From: Thiohalocapsa sp. ML1
Lineage (GTDB): Bacteria > Pseudomonadota > Gammaproteobacteria > Chromatiales > Chromatiaceae
Direction: 5' to 3'
NCBI RefSeq assembly: GCF_001469165.1
Contig: NZ_JABX01000002.1
Coordinates: 182,097 to 246,096 of the forward strand
Length of the DNA: 64,000 nucleotides
The translations under genes were made by a program, and so were the position numbers. The notes under the pieces are model-generated. The model was given only the letters and a program-made list of their open reading frames with translations. It was not told the DNA's origin and did not search any database. Shown here in pieces: positions 53,407 through 63,181 of the stretch (position 1 is its first letter; each line of letters begins with the position of its first letter).

Positions 53407-53595
53407 ATGACACCGCATCAAGACAAAGCCGTTTGGGAGCTCTGCTGCCAAGGCCTCCACGGAATCGCCGCCGAAGCGGAACAGGCATGGGCCAGAGGCC
53501 AGGATTACACGCCGAAGGGCCAACTGCCCGTGGCACGCGAGATCCGCGAGCTGATCCGGATCGCGAACTGGGAATCGCAGCGCCAGGCTGCCTGA
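53407..53595 (+). CDS. Small hypothetical protein (62 aa)
   Basis: ATG 53407 preceded by CCCGGAGCAG. MTPHQDKAVWELCCQGLHGI, AAEAEQAWARGQDYTPKGQL and PVAREIRELIRIANWESQRQ make a compact helical protein with good codon use. No family recognised, but coding looks real. Confidence 0.55.
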   Translation: MTPHQDKAVWELCCQGLHGIAAEAEQAWARGQDYTPKGQLPVAREIRELIRIANWESQRQAA

Positions 53596-53787
53596 GCTCC
53601 GCACGACCTTCCCTCACCGCACCGATGCGCCGGCGCCGGCGCCGGCCATCGTGCGCGACCGGCGGGTGCCGCGCCCGGCAGCACCTCTTGCCGGCCGCCC
53701 CAGCCGCGCGGGTCTTTCATACGTCCCCTTGCGCCCGCAACTGCGGTTGAGTTATCAATCCCACGGAGGCGCAAGCGCCATCCCCGC

Positions 53788-54195
53788 ATGCGCGACGGGT
53801 ATCTCTATCTCACCCCCTGTGCGGACCTGCCGGGTGCCGTGTGCCTGCATGAGGCGGCCGTGCCGCCGACGGGTGATGCCACTACCCCCGTCATCGCCTA
53901 CTTCTGGGACGTAGACGCTGCGGCGATGCACTTCCATACCGGACTGCGCCGACGGCTCCTGGACCCCGACCGCAAGGCCTACCGTGCCGACATGGTGGAA
54001 GCCGCCGCGGTGCTCGACGCCATCGAGCTTCGCCACCAGCGCACCTACGTGTCGCCGGCCCTGGCCGCGAGCCCGGAGCTGGACGCCGCCGCCGCGCGGC
54101 TGCGCAGGCAGCACCAGCTCGTGCGGCGCATGTTCGACTGGGCAGGCGTCGTCGGCCTATTGCTCCTGCTCTACACCGCGCTCCTTTCGTTCTGA
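53788..54195 (+). CDS. Hypothetical protein with C-terminal membrane anchor
   Basis: 135 residues from ATG 53788. An N-terminal beta-rich segment (YLYLTPCADLPGAVCLHEAA, VIAYFWDVDAAAMHFHTGLR), a helical middle and a C-terminal helix (FDWAGVVGLLLLLYTALLSF) that could tail-anchor it. No family recognised. Confidence 0.55.
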   Translation: MRDGYLYLTPCADLPGAVCLHEAAVPPTGDATTPVIAYFWDVDAAAMHFHTGLRRRLLDPDRKAYRADMVEAAAVLDAIELRHQRTYVSPALAASPELDAAAARLRRQHQLVRRMFDWAGVVGLLLLLYTALLSF

Positions 54196-54237
54196 ACCTT
54201 GGCGGGCGCGGGAGCCCCCCAGCGCGCCGCCTCGCGC

Positions 54238-55896
54238 TCAGCCCGCGGCCTCAGCGGCCGCCCGCACCGCGGGGTGGCGCACCTCAGCGATCAGCCCAAC
54301 CACCAGCGCATAACACGCCAGCAGCAGCACCAGCGCGAACGGGAAGCCCGTGGACACCGCCATGGCCTGCAGCGACCCGAGGCCGCCGCCGAGCAGCAGG
54401 GCGACGGCCACCAGCCCCTCGAAGGTGCACCAGAACACGCGTTGCGGCAGCGGCGCATCCACCTTGCCGCCCGCGGTGATGGTGTCGATGACCAGCGAGC
54501 CCGAGTCCGAGGAGGTGATGAAGAACACGATGACGAGCACGATGCCGATGAAGGAGGTCACCTCGGCCAGCGGTAGCTCCGCCAACATCTCAAACAGCTT
54601 CAGCTCCAGTGGGGCGTTGGCGACGGCCTGGTAGCCGTCGTTGACAATCTGGCCGATGGCGGTGCCGCCGAAGGCGGTCATCCACAGCACCGACACCACC
54701 GACGGCACCAGCAGCACCGCGATCAGGAACTCCCGCACCGTGCGCCCGCGCGACACGCGAGCGATGAACATGCCGACAAACGGCGACCACGAGATCCACC
54801 AGGCCCAGTAGAAGGCCGTCCAGCCCTGGCGGAAGTTGTCGTCATCGCGCCCGACCGGGTTCGACAGAAACGGCAGCTCCTGCACGTAGGCACCGAGGTT
54901 CCAGAAAAATCCGGTCAGAATGCCCATGGTCGGCCCCACCGCGATCACGAAGATCAACAGCAGCGCCGCCATCAGCATGTTGGCCTCCGACAGGCGCTTG
55001 ACGCCGCCGTCCATGCCGAGCAGCACCGAGCCCAGCGCCACCGCCGTGATACCGAGGATCAGGATGACCTTGGAGGCGTCGTTGACCGGGATATTGAACA
55101 GGTGATTGAGCCCCGCGTTGGCCTGCTCGGCGCCGAAGCCGAGCGAGGTCGCGAGCCCGAACAGCGTCGCGAACACCGCCAGCGTGTCGATGATGTGCCC
55201 GGTCCAGCCCCAAATGCGCTCGCCGAAGATTGGATAGAAGATCGAGCGGATGGTCAGCGGCAGGCCCTTGTTGAACGAGAACAGCGCCAGCGACAGCGCC
55301 ACGATGGCGTAGATGGCCCAGGGGTGCAGACCCCAGTGGAAGATGGTCGCGGCCATGCCGAGCCGCTGCGCGGCCTCCGCGTCGTCGACGGCGGCGCCGA
55401 GCGGCGCCCAGTCGGTGCGGGCCCCCTCCTCCAGCGTCGTGCCGTCCAGCGCGGCCGTGAAGTGCGAGATCGGCTCGCTGACGCCGTAGAACATGAGCCC
55501 GATGCCCATGCCCGCCGCGAACAGCATCGCGAACCAGCCCGGGTAGCCGTAATCGGGCTCCGCGTCGACGCCGCCCAAGCGCACCTTGCCGAGCGGCGTC
55601 ACGATGAGCACGAGGCACAGCAGCACGAACACGTTCGCGGCGGACAGGAAGAACCAGTCCAGGTTCGTCGTCAGCCACTCGCGCAGTTGCTCGAAGACCG
55701 GCTCGACCTGCGTCTGGAATGCGAGCGTCAGGATCACGAAGGCGACGATCGTGAGCCCCGAGATCGCAAACACCGGGTTATGGATATCCAGCCCGAACGG
55801 GCCGACACGGGCCTGGATGTTGTCCTGACCGAGCTCGTAATCGGTCTCGATGATGTCGGCGGGGCCGGACGGCCCCAGGTTGACTTGAGAGCTCAT
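54238..55896 (-). CDS. BCCT family (betaine/choline/carnitine) transporter
   Basis: 552 residues from ATG 55896. About twelve membrane helices. Family signatures: GWFAMLFAAGMGIGLMFYGV then SEPISHF, IFHWGLHPWAIYAIVALSLA, LGLATSLGFGAEQANAGLNH, FYWAWWISWSPFVGMFIARV and FFITSSDSGSLVIDTI. The GMGIG loop is typical of sodium-coupled betaine carriers (BetP-like). The role is uptake of compatible solutes, fitting a salt-exposed bacterium. The C-terminal tail is short. Confidence 0.94.
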   Translation of the reverse strand: MSSQVNLGPSGPADIIETDYELGQDNIQARVGPFGLDIHNPVFAISGLTIVAFVILTLAFQTQVEPVFEQLREWLTTNLDWFFLSAANVFVLLCLVLIVTPLGKVRLGGVDAEPDYGYPGWFAMLFAAGMGIGLMFYGVSEPISHFTAALDGTTLEEGARTDWAPLGAAVDDAEAAQRLGMAATIFHWGLHPWAIYAIVALSLALFSFNKGLPLTIRSIFYPIFGERIWGWTGHIIDTLAVFATLFGLATSLGFGAEQANAGLNHLFNIPVNDASKVILILGITAVALGSVLLGMDGGVKRLSEANMLMAALLLIFVIAVGPTMGILTGFFWNLGAYVQELPFLSNPVGRDDDNFRQGWTAFYWAWWISWSPFVGMFIARVSRGRTVREFLIAVLLVPSVVSVLWMTAFGGTAIGQIVNDGYQAVANAPLELKLFEMLAELPLAEVTSFIGIVLVIVFFITSSDSGSLVIDTITAGGKVDAPLPQRVFWCTFEGLVAVALLLGGGLGSLQAMAVSTGFPFALVLLLACYALVVGLIAEVRHPAVRAAAEAAG

Positions 55897-55961
55897 GGCT
55901 TCCCCTTAGCGTGAGAGGGTCGGAGAGGGTTGGCAGCCTCCGGCGCTGCTCGGGCCCGCGC

Positions 55962-56375
55962 TCAGCGGACGACGAACACGGAGACCTTGGCGTGCGCGGC
56001 GAGGTGGCCGGCGTTGGAGTGGAAGAGGTATTCCGGCAGACCCGGAATGTGCGAGGCCATCACGACCAGGTCCGCCCCCTGCTCCGCGATGGCGTCCATC
56101 AGCGTGCGGTCCAGGTCCACCGCGGGGTCGTCGCTGATATACGCGGCGCTGCCGGCATCGAGCCCGTGCTCCGCGCCCTGCGCTTGGGCGAAGGCATCGA
56201 GCTTGCGTGCAAACTCCTGCGGGTTGTGCGCCACCGGGCTCGGCGCGCTGGGCGTGACGCCGACGAAGCAGACGGGGATTTGGTAGCGCTTGGCGAGGTC
56301 GGTGGCCGTGTCGATGGCCTTGGTGAGTCGGTCCACATGGGCCAGATCCACCGGCACCATGATTTTGGCGTACAA
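55962..56375 (-). CDS. Universal stress protein
   Basis: 137 residues. I choose TTG 56375 because AGGAGG lies 7 bp upstream and the reading starts YAKIMVPVDLAHVDRLTKAI, the standard Usp opening; an ATG inside would cut the first strand. PVCFVGVTPSAPSP, YISDDPAVDLDRTLMDAIAE and DLVVMASHIPGLPEYLFHSN with AGHLAAHAKVSVFVVR complete the fold; the GxxG(9x)GS ATP loop is replaced by SHIPGLPEYLFHSNAGH. Divergent to nothing; follows the BCCT gene in order on minus. Confidence 0.88.
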   Translation of the reverse strand: MYAKIMVPVDLAHVDRLTKAIDTATDLAKRYQIPVCFVGVTPSAPSPVAHNPQEFARKLDAFAQAQGAEHGLDAGSAAYISDDPAVDLDRTLMDAIAEQGADLVVMASHIPGLPEYLFHSNAGHLAAHAKVSVFVVR

Positions 56376-56904
56376 GATCGCACCTCCTGCGGCGGCGAGG
56401 GCGCCACGTTGGCTTCGGCCCGGCGCTGAGGTCGGCGCGGACCGCTTCTTACGATGCCGCATGCGCCTGCGTCTCCCGCGGCGTCATCACGACGTACTGG
56501 CAGGCTCGCGCCCCTGAACGGAGCGGCTTGCCCGCCGATGAATGCCGCCCGTGCGGCGCGCAACAGCCCCGTGCGGCAGTGCGGCGCCGTGTCCCCGACA
56601 ACCGCACAAAAAGCAGACAATATTGCCCGCCCTTTCTCATCCTTACAGAGCCGTGGCGCGATGTACAGCCGCGGGCTGGACAAAAGCCCTTCACGAGCAG
56701 CCTGCGATCAGGCGTGCGACGAGGCCAGCACAGTGTTGCGCGACCCCTGGCGTAGCCCCGACAAGCGGGCTTCGGCCGGTTCTGCCCGAGCCGCATGTCC
56801 GAGTGGCAAGTCGCTGGACATCGAGATCCATCTGGGCGTCCTGTGCGGCGACCAGGGCTGAGGGCTCCCTGGCGTCGGGACAGTGTCCTGATCCTGAAAC
56901 GTTG
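56376..56904. other. Gene-free region
   Basis: About 530 bp between the universal stress gene and the broken PIN-domain gene. Reading frames here lack plausible codon use or homology. A palindromic GCCGCCCGTGCGGCGC lies near 56540. The AT-rich CAGACAATATTGCCCG near 56612 could hold a promoter. Confidence 0.5.
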
Positions 56905-57431
56905 CTAGTCGGCGATGTCCTCGTCGGCCAAACGCAAGACCTCGCGCACCAACGCGTCCGAGAGCCGATAGCCCTGGTGCGCCAGCTCGAGCAGCGTCGG
57001 CGCCACCGAGGACAACAGGCCGTGCCGTTTCGCCGCCAGCAGCACGCCGGCCCGTCCAACAACGGGAATGCCGCGCCGCAGGGCAGCGGAACGTCCGCGC
57101 CTCTCGTCCATCAGCAGGAAACGACAAGACACCTCCTCGGCGAGCAGGATGGCCGCTGCCTCGCCGGCATCAAGCACAAGACTCAGAGTTGCCCAGAGTT
57201 GCCATTTCCTGATCGCGATGCGCAGGGAGCATGCGTACTTGGATCAGGTTCTCGCCAAGGGCGGCCGACAACGCCCGTGCACCCGGGCGATCGGAATCCA
57301 CGCGCAGCTCCGCCAGGACGGCCGGCGCAACGACCACCGATCCGTAGAGGACCCGCGGCAGCGACAAGCGAGCGAGCGATACGCGCCAGCGCGATCAATG
57401 GCCCGGCGTCCGCGACGACGACCCCGTCCAT
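56905..57431 (-). pseudogene. DUF3368 PIN-like toxin, broken by two small tandem duplications
   Basis: From ATG 57431: MDGVVVADAGPLIALARIAR (the PIN D-x-GPLI motif). Near 57370 a 4-bp duplication in CGCTCGCTCGCT changes frame to LSLPRVLYGSVVVAPAVLAE. At 57184-57203 a perfect 10-bp tandem duplication (CAGAGTTGCC twice) changes frame again to LDAGEAAAILLAEEVSCRFL, LLMDERRGRSAALRRGI and HQGYRLSDALVREVL. Removing one unit of each gives an uninterrupted DUF3368 protein. Its antitoxin gene is upstream and intact. Confidence 0.8.
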
Positions 57432-57452
57432 CGCGCCCCCGTCGGAACGACG

Positions 57453-57785
57453 CTACAGGGCCGCCTCCAGCTCATCCGTCAACTCACCGGCCGGGTAATC
57501 CACGGCCGCGAGGCCGAGGGGCGCCAGGAGGTCGATGAAGGCATCAAGGGACAGGTCTGCAACCTTGGCGGCCTGAGCGAGCGTCAGTCGCCGTTGCTCG
57601 AACAACGTCAACGCCAAGGCGGGATGCACGCCTTGATCGAGGAGTCTCCGATCAAAGAGCACGGCTAGGATCGCCGGGCGGCCATGCTTGGTTATGATCG
57701 CGAGCTGCCCCTGCTCCGCGTCCCGCAGCAGATCGCCCGAGCGAGTACGCAGATCGCGGACAGAGAAGACATGGAGCATGTCCAT
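57453..57785 (-). CDS. UPF0175-type antitoxin
   Basis: 110 residues from ATG 57785 (ATG 57779 also possible). The N-terminus FSVRDLRTRSGDLLRDAEQG with LAIITKHGRPAILAV is Phd-like; the C-terminal half (LTLFEQRRLTLAQAAKVADL, SLDAFIDLLAPLGLAAVDYP) is UPF0175. UPF0175 proteins pair with DUF3368 PIN-like toxins, which is exactly the next gene, 21 bp downstream. Confidence 0.8.
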   Translation of the reverse strand: MDMLHVFSVRDLRTRSGDLLRDAEQGQLAIITKHGRPAILAVLFDRRLLDQGVHPALALTLFEQRRLTLAQAAKVADLSLDAFIDLLAPLGLAAVDYPAGELTDELEAAL

Positions 57786-57948
57786 TGACCAGGCCCAAGA
57801 GGAAAAATGCGTTGCCAAAGCGTAGCACGCGTGATGGGCCACACCGCCCCGCGACCTGCGCCGAACCTGGTCCGCCCCCAGGGACGCCGCAGCTCAAGCC
57901 GACGAGCGCTGATTTTGCTGCGTTGCGACCGCGCCGCCGCTGGTCGAC

Positions 57949-59463
57949 TCAGGCCGCCGCGGACGGCACCCGCCGCTGCCGCTCCTCCGCCAGCCGGCAG
58001 ATCTCTTTCACGGTGCCGGCGAACACCACGCCGTGGGCCGGTGCGAAGGCGTACCAGTACAAGAGCCCCCAGACGCCGGCCGGGTGCCAGTACGCGGTCA
58101 TGCTGAGGCGGGCGCCGCCCGCCTGCGGGCCATCGGGCAACGGCTTGACGTCAAACTCCAACATGCCGGCCCCAGGCGCGCGCATGCCGAAGGCGAGCGA
58201 CAGGCGCTGCTCGGGCTCGATGCCGAGCACCTTCCAGGAGTCGATGCGGTCGCCGACGCGCAACTCGGTCGGATGCCGGCGACCGTGCCGGCGGCCGGGG
58301 CCGCCGGCGAGCCAGTCCAGCGTCTCGCGCAGGTGCCACAGGCCGTTGAGGTAGAACCAGCCGCGCTCGCCGCCGATCTCGCGCAGCACGGACCAGACGG
58401 CGGCGGGGGATGCGCTGGTCTCATGGGCGGCGCTGGCGCGCTTGGCATAGTAGGCGTAGTCGATACGTTGCTTGCGCACGGCAAAGGCTCCTTCGATCCA
58501 ACGGGCGACGACGGGCTCGCTGGCCCGTTCCGCCGCGAACACGGCGGCGACGGCCTCGCGGAAGCCGAGCAGGCGCTGCGGCACCAGGCGCCTGAGCTCC
58601 GCATCGTCGGCGGTGAAATCGTGCTTCAACCCTTCGATGAGGGCACGGGCGATGTTCGTCGGCACCGAGGTGATGAGCCTGAGCCAGTACGACGACAGCT
58701 TCGGGCTCAGCACTGGCACCGGGATGATCATGGGCGGGCGCCGGCCGCCCTCCTCGGCCAGGATGCGCATCATCGCCGCATAGGTCAGCGTTTCGGGCCC
58801 TGCCGTGTCGAAGATGCGATTCGCGGCCTCGGGGACGCCGGCCACGCGCACCAGGTAGGTGAGCAGGTTCTCGAGTGCAATGGGCGGCGACTTGGCCTGC
58901 ACCCAGCGCGGCGTGACCATGACGGGCAGGTGGTAGACGAGGTCGCGCATGACCTCGAAGGCCGCGGAGCCGGGGCCGACGATGATGCCGCCGCGCAGCT
59001 CCGTGACCGGCACGCCGCCGCGGCGCAGCACGTCGCCGGTGTCGCGCCGCGACAGGATGTGCTCGCTCGTGGCGTCTTCCGGCACCAGGCCGCCCAGATA
59101 GATGATCCGCTTGACGCCGGCGCGCTCGGCGGCGGCGGCAAAGTTGCCTGCGGCTTCGAGGTCCAGCCGACCGAAGTCCTTACCGGCGCCCATGGAGTGG
59201 ACCAGGTAGTACGCCGTGTCGATGCCGGCGAGGGCCGCCTCCAGCGTTTCCGGCGCGAGCGCGTCCGCCTCCGCCAGCTCCGCGCCGTCCCAGCCGCGGT
59301 TCTCCAGGCTCGCGCGATGGCGGCTGGTGGCGCGCACCGCGATGCCCTCGGCCAGCAGCCGAGGCACCAAGTGGCTGCCGATGTAGCCGCTGGCGCCAAA
59401 CACGAGGCAGCGACCGACGGGCGCGGGCGCCGGGGAGCTGTCTGCCTGGGTCGGCTCGGCCAT
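57949..59463 (-). CDS. SDR-family NAD(P)-binding protein with DUF2867 domain
   Basis: 504 residues from ATG 59463. The N-terminal Rossmann fold has CLVFGASGYIGSHLVPRLLA (GxxGxxG) and YYLVHSMGAGKDFGRLDLEA, then RIIYLGGLVPEDA as in atypical NAD(P)-dependent epimerase/NmrA-like proteins. The C-terminal DUF2867 has TELRVGDRIDSWKVLGIEPE and LSLAFGMRAPGAGMLEFDVK. The reaction is unknown. Four bases separate it from the upstream hydrolase gene, so they form one transcription unit. Confidence 0.88.
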   Translation of the reverse strand: MAEPTQADSSPAPAPVGRCLVFGASGYIGSHLVPRLLAEGIAVRATSRHRASLENRGWDGAELAEADALAPETLEAALAGIDTAYYLVHSMGAGKDFGRLDLEAAGNFAAAAERAGVKRIIYLGGLVPEDATSEHILSRRDTGDVLRRGGVPVTELRGGIIVGPGSAAFEVMRDLVYHLPVMVTPRWVQAKSPPIALENLLTYLVRVAGVPEAANRIFDTAGPETLTYAAMMRILAEEGGRRPPMIIPVPVLSPKLSSYWLRLITSVPTNIARALIEGLKHDFTADDAELRRLVPQRLLGFREAVAAVFAAERASEPVVARWIEGAFAVRKQRIDYAYYAKRASAAHETSASPAAVWSVLREIGGERGWFYLNGLWHLRETLDWLAGGPGRRHGRRHPTELRVGDRIDSWKVLGIEPEQRLSLAFGMRAPGAGMLEFDVKPLPDGPQAGGARLSMTAYWHPAGVWGLLYWYAFAPAHGVVFAGTVKEICRLAEERQRRVPSAAA

Positions 59464-59467
59464 ACGC

Positions 59468-60490
59468 TCAGCCTCCGTCGGGGTTAAGACCGTCCAGCCA
59501 TTGATCGACGATATCCATCACCAGCGCCGGGCATTCTTCCTGCGGCAGGTGGCCGCAGCCGGACAGCTCGGCATAGGTGGCGTTCGGCAGTGCACGGGCC
59601 GCGTCCCGCGTGTCCGCCGGCGGCACGATGCGGTCCTCGGTGCCGGTGACGACGAGGGCGGGCTGCATGATCTCACCAAGATGGGTGCCGATCTCGACCG
59701 GGTCGCCCAGCGAGCGTGCCAGGAGCGCGGCCCAGGCCGCATCCCAGTTGGCCATCGCACGGTGGGCGCCGGTGAGCGCGCGGCGCTCCTCGTCGATGCG
59801 GCTCGGGTCGGCGTAGCCGCGGTCCAGGAGCGGCGCATCGGTGCCGAGCGTGCGCGCAAGCAGCAGCGTCAGGCGCTGCATCTGCGGCAAGTCCACGAGC
59901 CAGCTCGGTAGATTCGGGCGCTGGGAGTTGACCCAGGGCGCGAGCAGGATCAGCCCCTGCACGCGCTCCGGATAGGCGCGGGCCGCCTCCAGCGCCAGCG
60001 TGCCGCCGGAGGAGTTGCCGACCAGGTAGGCCCGCTCCACGCCGAGCTGGTCCAGCAGCGTGATCATCTGCTCCAGCGCGGCGGACTTGGAATAGGGATT
60101 CGCGCCATCCCAGGTGCCGGGCAGCGGCTTCGCGCTGAGCCCGTAGGGAACCTGGTCGTAGGCGACGACCCGCCCGTGCTCGGCGAGGGGCGCCATGAGC
60201 CAGTTCCACGTAGACAGATTGAACGTGAAGCCGTGCAGCAGCACGAAGGTCGGCTGCCCCGTGCCGGCCCCGTCGCCGCCGCGCTCGGCCACGTGCAGCG
60301 TGAGCCCGTCGCTGCCGGGGAAGGGGATTGTCACGAATTCGCTACCGGGGCGCGCAAGCGCCTGCAAGCGGGTCTCGCCGGTGGCGGGCGCCGGGTCCAC
60401 CAAGAGCGGCCCGACCGCCGCGGCGATGAGCGCGAGTGCCAGCACCAGCGCGAGCAGGATCAGCGTGAAGCGAAACAGCGGGCGCAACAT
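59468..60490 (-). CDS. Alpha/beta-fold hydrolase with membrane anchor
   Basis: 340 residues from ATG 60490. An N-terminal helix (FTLILLALVLALALIAAAVG) anchors it. The fold shows FVLLHGFTFNLSTWNWLMAP (oxyanion HGF), the nucleophile Ser in AYLVGNSSGGTLALEAARAY, the Asp in VTGTEDRIVPPADT and the His in LSGCGHLPQEECP. Ester or epoxide substrate unknown. Upstream of and coupled to the SDR gene. Confidence 0.9.
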   Translation of the reverse strand: MLRPLFRFTLILLALVLALALIAAAVGPLLVDPAPATGETRLQALARPGSEFVTIPFPGSDGLTLHVAERGGDGAGTGQPTFVLLHGFTFNLSTWNWLMAPLAEHGRVVAYDQVPYGLSAKPLPGTWDGANPYSKSAALEQMITLLDQLGVERAYLVGNSSGGTLALEAARAYPERVQGLILLAPWVNSQRPNLPSWLVDLPQMQRLTLLLARTLGTDAPLLDRGYADPSRIDEERRALTGAHRAMANWDAAWAALLARSLGDPVEIGTHLGEIMQPALVVTGTEDRIVPPADTRDAARALPNATYAELSGCGHLPQEECPALVMDIVDQWLDGLNPDGG

Positions 60491-60777
60491 CGGGGCACAA
60501 CGGACCAGCGGTTCTGGACAGGGGAGGAACGGCCCGGCGGACCACGCGGCATGCTAGCACAAGGGCGCGTTGGCCTTGGATCTGCGAGCGCCATCACGGC
60601 GGCCCGGGCGCCCGGTCGCTATCGTTGTGTGCACGGGCAGAGTAAAACCCAGACACCCGACATAACAGCGGCACGCGCTCGACGCAGGCGCGCTTCGCCG
60701 CACGCAGACAGCACCCGATCCGGCTAGGGGTCCGCGCCACCGCGGTGGTTGCGCGTGCTGCAAGCATAGGCCGAGCA
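60491..60777. other. Divergent promoter region
   Basis: 287 bp between divergent hydrolase and DUF1631 genes. No ORF or repeat of note; CGCTATCGTTGTGTGC near 60618 is the only AT-richer patch. Confidence 0.4.
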
Positions 60778-63144
60778 ATGCCCGACACCGGACCCGACCA
60801 TCTGCCATCCCAGGCCCTCTCGCCCGGCGCTGCGCTGCGCCTGCTGCATGCGCTGCGCGATGGGCTCGTGGATGCGGCATCCAATGCCTATGCCGAGCGT
60901 CTCAAAGACGCCCGCACGGACCTCTCGCAGCTCGCGCAGCGCGCGAGCGAGGCGAGCCGCCGGGAGCTCTACGAATCCGGCTACGCGCTGCTCGCCAACG
61001 GCGGGCTCGGCCTGCTGCGCCGCTTCCGCGACATCTACTGCCACGCCTGTGACCACGCCATCGGCGTGCTGAACGGCCGCGACGGCGATGCCTGGGCCAG
61101 TATCGACGAGCTGGCCCTCGTGGAGGCCAATGCCTTCGAGCGCGATCTCGCCGTCGCGCGCCTATCCGCGAAAGCCGGCTACGCCTGTGCGCAGCAGATG
61201 ACCGCACTGGAGCGGCGCATCGCCGCGCTGCTGGGTCTCAAGCGCCTCGATACCGACGGCAATCCCTTTGCGGTGAAGCGGCTTTTCAGCGCCTTCGTCG
61301 ATGCGGCCGAGGCCCACTGGGCCGGTGCGCAGCTTTCGCTGGTCCTGCTGGAGACCTTCGAGCACTACACCGCCGAGCGGCTGCCCGATATCTACCGCGC
61401 CCTGAACCAGCAACTGGTGGACGCCGGCGTGCTGCCGAAATTGCCCGTCGAGACGGAAGAGCGCACGCGCGAGCTGGAGCGCCGCCACCGCACCGGTGGC
61501 GACACGATGGGCGACATCTTCGTGCAGCTCACGAGCGGCATCATGGGTGCACGCGGTCGCGGCGATGATGGCCAGGGCGGCGGTGGCTACGGCCTGGGCA
61601 ATGGCTATGCCGGCGGTGGCGGCGCGCCCGCGGGCGGCGGCGCGGCGCCGGGCGGCACCGACCCCACCTGCGGACGGATGGCACCCATGGTCCTGAGCCA
61701 GCTCATCGACGGCCTCACCGGCCTGCAACGCGGCAGCGGCAGCGCGGCGGAGAAGCTCGGCATCACGCTCGACACGCTGGACACCGAGAGCAGCGCCGTG
61801 CTGCGCAGCCTCGGCGCGTCGCCGCTGCTGCGCTGGCTGCAGCCGCAGGACGCCGTCACCATCGAGCTGGTTGCGATGCTGTTCGACTGCATCTTCAGCG
61901 ACGGCGAGCTGCCCGCGCACCTGCGTGGCCACATCGGCAAGCTGCAGGTGCCGATCCTGAAAGTCGCGCTGCTGAACAAGGCCTTCTTCTCCGACCGGCG
62001 CCACCCCGCGCGGCGCCTGCTGGACGTCATGGCGGCCGGCGCCCGCGGCTGGAGCGGCAACGAAGAAGGGGCGCTGCTCGCGCGCATCAAGGCCGCGGTG
62101 GACAACGTGCTCGCGGCGTTCGAGAAGGATACCGACGTGTTCCAGTCCGAAGCGGAACAGATCGAGTCCCTGCTGCACGAGGCCGAGCGCGCCGCCCGCG
62201 GCCAAGTGGGCGAGCTGGTGCAGCGGCTGGAACAGCGCGACCGCCAGCTCGTCGCCGAGACCGTCGTCGCCGACCAGTTGGCGCGGCGGCTCAACGGCCA
62301 GCGCTTGCCGGAGGCGGTGACCAGCTTCATCGAGGCGCACTGGCGCGAGCTGCTCGGGCGCATCTACGTCAAGCTCGGCGATGGCGGCGAGGACTGGCAC
62401 GCGGCCCTCGCCACGCTCGACGACCTAGTCTGGAGCGTGCAGCCCAAGGCGACGCCGGAGGACCGCCGCCGGCTGATGCATCTGCTGCCCTGCCTGCTGG
62501 ACCAGCTACCGGCGGGCCTGGCGCGCATTGGCCGCGAAGCTGCCTGGGAGCCCTTCCTGGCCGAGCTGATGACGCTGCACATGGCCGCGATCCGTCCGTC
62601 CGAGCCGGCGCCCGCCGAGGCGTCGCCGGCGCCCGAGACCGAGACCGAGGCGGCACCGGCCGCAGGCGACGCGCCAGCCGACGCGCCGGACACCGACGCG
62701 CTGCCCTGGCTGTTGCACTCCGACTCCGAGCTCGCGCCCTCAGCGCCGCAGGACATCGAGCCCGACAGCACCCTGGCCGATGAGGCCGCATCCGCCGAGG
62801 TCTCGGACCTGTCCGAGTCCCAGGCCGCCGCCGCGGCCGAGGCGGCCGCGTGCCGTGACGCGTACTTCGATGCGGCCTGCGCCGTCGAGCTCGGCGACTG
62901 GCTGGAAGTGCAGCAACTGGGCGGCGCCAATCTGAGCCTGCGGGCCAGTTGGATGAGCCCCCAGAGCGGGCTCATCCTGTTCGCCGACCGGCGCGGCCGC
63001 AACGCGCGGGTGCTGTCCACCGAGCGGCTCGCGACGGCGCTGCGACAAGGCAGCGCGCGGCTGCTGAGCCGCGATCCGCTCACCGATCGCGCCGTTGCGA
63101 AGCTCCTGGTGCAAGCGGCGCCAGCGGAGCAGACGGCGGCGTAG
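60778..63144 (+). CDS. DUF1631 family protein
   Basis: 788 residues from ATG 60778. It follows the DUF1631 layout: a helical N-half (ALRLLHALRDGLVDAASNAY, ALLGLKRLDTDGNPF), a Gly-rich linker (residues 270-310, GGGGYGLGNGYAGGGG), then VTIELVAMLFDCIFSDGELP, LRGHIGKLQVPILKVALLNK, FFSDRRHPARRLLDVMAAGA and a coiled coil. Pro/Ala/Glu-rich 620-710, then a C-terminal beta module (LGDWLEVQQLGGANLSLRAS, WMSPQSGLILFADRRGRNAR) typical of the family and reminiscent of PilZ-like domains. Function unknown. Confidence 0.88.
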   Translation: MPDTGPDHLPSQALSPGAALRLLHALRDGLVDAASNAYAERLKDARTDLSQLAQRASEASRRELYESGYALLANGGLGLLRRFRDIYCHACDHAIGVLNGRDGDAWASIDELALVEANAFERDLAVARLSAKAGYACAQQMTALERRIAALLGLKRLDTDGNPFAVKRLFSAFVDAAEAHWAGAQLSLVLLETFEHYTAERLPDIYRALNQQLVDAGVLPKLPVETEERTRELERRHRTGGDTMGDIFVQLTSGIMGARGRGDDGQGGGGYGLGNGYAGGGGAPAGGGAAPGGTDPTCGRMAPMVLSQLIDGLTGLQRGSGSAAEKLGITLDTLDTESSAVLRSLGASPLLRWLQPQDAVTIELVAMLFDCIFSDGELPAHLRGHIGKLQVPILKVALLNKAFFSDRRHPARRLLDVMAAGARGWSGNEEGALLARIKAAVDNVLAAFEKDTDVFQSEAEQIESLLHEAERAARGQVGELVQRLEQRDRQLVAETVVADQLARRLNGQRLPEAVTSFIEAHWRELLGRIYVKLGDGGEDWHAALATLDDLVWSVQPKATPEDRRRLMHLLPCLLDQLPAGLARIGREAAWEPFLAELMTLHMAAIRPSEPAPAEASPAPETETEAAPAAGDAPADAPDTDALPWLLHSDSELAPSAPQDIEPDSTLADEAASAEVSDLSESQAAAAAEAAACRDAYFDAACAVELGDWLEVQQLGGANLSLRASWMSPQSGLILFADRRGRNARVLSTERLATALRQGSARLLSRDPLTDRAVAKLLVQAAPAEQTAA

Positions 63145-63181
63145 AGGGCCGAGGGCCCAAGGGGGGAGGGCCGAGGGGCGA
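63143..63181. repeat. GGCCGAG-family repeat
   Basis: GAGGGCCGAGGGCCCAAGGG and a second GAGGGCCGAGGG run right after the DUF1631 stop; the two halves are partly complementary. Confidence 0.65.

Noticed and set aside
56542..57498. Plus-strand frame across the toxin-antitoxin region
   Set aside because: It runs opposite the clear DUF3368 relic and has no domain or plausible codon use.
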